DNA of 64,000 bases from Providencia alcalifaciens DSM 30120 (GTDB lineage Bacteria > Pseudomonadota > Gammaproteobacteria > Enterobacterales > Enterobacteriaceae): contig NZ_ABXW01000062.1 of NCBI RefSeq assembly GCF_000173415.1, positions 62,001-126,000 on the forward strand, written 5' to 3'. The position numbers were made by a program, and so were the translations under genes. The first letter of the stretch is position 1, and each line of letters opens with the position of its first letter. Shown here piece after piece: positions 62,917 through 64,000 of this stretch. Below the pieces are notes generated by a model. It worked only from the letters and a program-made list of their open reading frames with translations, ran no database searches and had not been told where the DNA came from.

Positions 62917-63639
62917 TTATTCGCTGACCGTGTGAAGCATATAATTCACATCAACGTTAGGTCCTAACCAAAATTTATCGGTGATTGGATTATAATGTAA
63001 TCCCATCATATGTTGTTCTTTTAACTGCGTTTTATCGACCCAACTGATTAATTCAGATGGACGGATAAATTTATTGACATCGTGGGTGCCTTTCGGAACC
63101 ATTTTCATCACATATTCTGCTGCCACGACAGCCATTAACCATGCTTTTCTATTACGGTTAATGGTGGAGAATATGACATGCCCACCCGGTTTGACTAACT
63201 TCGCACAGGCACGAACGACAGATTCAGGGTCAGGAACGTGCTCAAGCATTTCCATACAGGTGACAATATCGTAGCTCTGTGGATGTTTATCAGCGTGTTG
63301 TTCCACTGTTTCTTGAACATATTCGACAGGGATCCCTGATTCCAGAGAATGTAGCCGAGCGACCATTAAAGGGTCTGCGCCCATGTCTAACCCCGTGACA
63401 TCTGCACCTTCACGCGCCATGCTTTCAGATAAAATTCCACCACCACAGCCCACATCGAGAATTTTTTTACCAAAAATACCGTCTACGCGTTGCATGATAT
63501 AACCCAAACGGAGAGGGTTAATTCGGTGCAGTGGGGCAAATTCGCCTTCAAGATCCCACCAACGCGACGCTATCGATTCAAACTTTTCAATTTCGTGTTT
63601 ATCGACATTTAAATACGTTTGGTCTTGGGTATCATTCAT
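62917..63639 (-). CDS. ubiG: Bifunctional 3-demethylubiquinone / 2-polyprenyl-6-hydroxyphenol O-methyltransferase UbiG
   Basis: UbiG performs both O-methylations of the ubiquinone pathway with S-adenosylmethionine. The 240-residue product has the SAM-binding motif [13 protein letters not shown] (60-72), the acidic residue in [19 protein letters not shown] and the post-motif [19 protein letters not shown] (AGTTCCTC on the plus strand) precedes the ATG. It is divergent from gyrA, as in E. coli. Confidence 0.97.
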   Translation of the reverse strand: MNDTQDQTYLNVDKHEIEKFESIASRWWDLEGEFAPLHRINPLRLGYIMQRVDGIFGKKILDVGCGGGILSESMAREGADVTGLDMGADPLMVARLHSLESGIPVEYVQETVEQHADKHPQSYDIVTCMEMLEHVPDPESVVRACAKLVKPGGHVIFSTINRNRKAWLMAVVAAEYVMKMVPKGTHDVNKFIRPSELISWVDKTQLKEQHMMGLHYNPITDKFWLGPNVDVNYMLHTVSE

Positions 63640-63968
63640 CTGAGGAACTCCTATATCTATTTCTATCCGCGCATTACTTATTTTTACCTATTGAACTATA
63701 TTTAATTTGCAAAATGCAGATATAGGCTTAAATCAGTAATGGGACGATAGCCGCCCGTGAGTTGATTTATTGGGATTATGGACCAAATATGAAAATCCTT
63801 GAGAGACTATTGCTTGAAATTCTACAAGATTCGGACACATAAGCTCATTTTTCCGCTATTATACATAGCTTGAAAGACAAATACTCACTTCTCTTATCTC
63901 TTAATTAAATAAGGGAGTTGTGGTATAGTTTACTCTTTGAATCTGAAGTTATGAGGGACAGTGGTTCC
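63640..63968. other. Divergent ubiG / gyrA intergenic region
   Basis: These 329 bases carry the ubiG (-) and gyrA (+) promoters. A -10-like TATAGT lies at 63924-63929, 40 bases before the gyrA ATG, with AT-rich sequence upstream but no clear -35. No gene is seen. Confidence 0.5.
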
Positions 63969-64000
63969 ATGAGCGAGATTGCCAGAGAAATCACCCCAGT
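63969..64000 (+). CDS. gyrA: DNA gyrase subunit A, first codons only
   Basis: The last 32 bases encode MSEIAREITP and the start of the next Val codon, which is the N-terminus of GyrA (MSxxAREITPV in enterobacteria). Position beside divergent ubiG supports the call. The rest of the gene, including the quinolone-resistance region, lies outside the window. Confidence 0.9.
   Translation, partial: MSEIAREITP

Noticed and set aside
1-64000. tRNA, rRNA, CRISPR array, transposase or integrase genes
   Set aside because: None could be recognised on either strand; the only dispersed repeats seen are the ERIC-type elements.

Overview
The window is a chromosomal segment from a member of the Enterobacterales, most probably Providencia or a close Morganellaceae relative. 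The evidence is conserved enterobacterial gene order (pdxB-usg-truA-dedA-accD-folC-dedD-cvpA-purF-ubiX; pta-ackA; yfbV/U/T/S; yfbR-alaA-lrhA-nuoA to N; men genes; nrdAB-yfaE; ubiG; gyrA), proteins close to their E. coli counterparts, a moderately low GC content, a Proteus-type catalase and ERIC repeats. The species assignment is inference.

Positions 1-10719 hold a truncated exported protein (- strand), then a + strand run for vitamin B6 (pdxB), tRNA pseudouridine (truA), membrane homeostasis (dedA), fatty acids (accD), folate (folC), cell division (dedD), purines (cvpA-purF behind a PurR box) and prenyl-FMN (ubiX). Positions 10720-17166 hold yfcH, the Nudix gene yfcD, an AT-rich gene resembling a YopT/C58-type cysteine protease, and the acetate pathway genes pta and ackA. 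Positions 17751-27004 hold yfbV, yfbU, yfbT, yfbS, a cluster of three small paralogues of unknown function interleaved with yfbR, a possible 22-residue membrane peptide, alaA and lrhA.

Positions 27970-42994 are the complete 13-gene nuo operon for respiratory complex I, with nuoC and nuoD fused. Directly behind its terminator, on the opposite strand, lies an AT-rich gene pair that I read as a binary alpha-pore-forming toxin of the XaxAB/YaxAB family. Positions 45958-53125 hold the menaquinone genes menF-D-H-B-C-E. After these come katA, yfaZ, tyrP and dcuB (with an FNR-type promoter), then aerobic ribonucleotide reductase nrdA-nrdB-yfaE behind a DnaA-box region, ubiG, and the first codons of gyrA.

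Most of the window is core metabolism: quinone synthesis (ubiX, ubiG, men), complex I and dcuB together describe a flexible aerobic/anaerobic respiratory chain, and pta-ackA handles overflow acetate. The accessory and more interesting material is the C58-like gene, the three-paralogue cluster, the XaxAB-like toxin pair and the ERIC elements. All of these sit at junctions between core operons. No tRNA, rRNA, CRISPR array, prophage or insertion sequence was seen.
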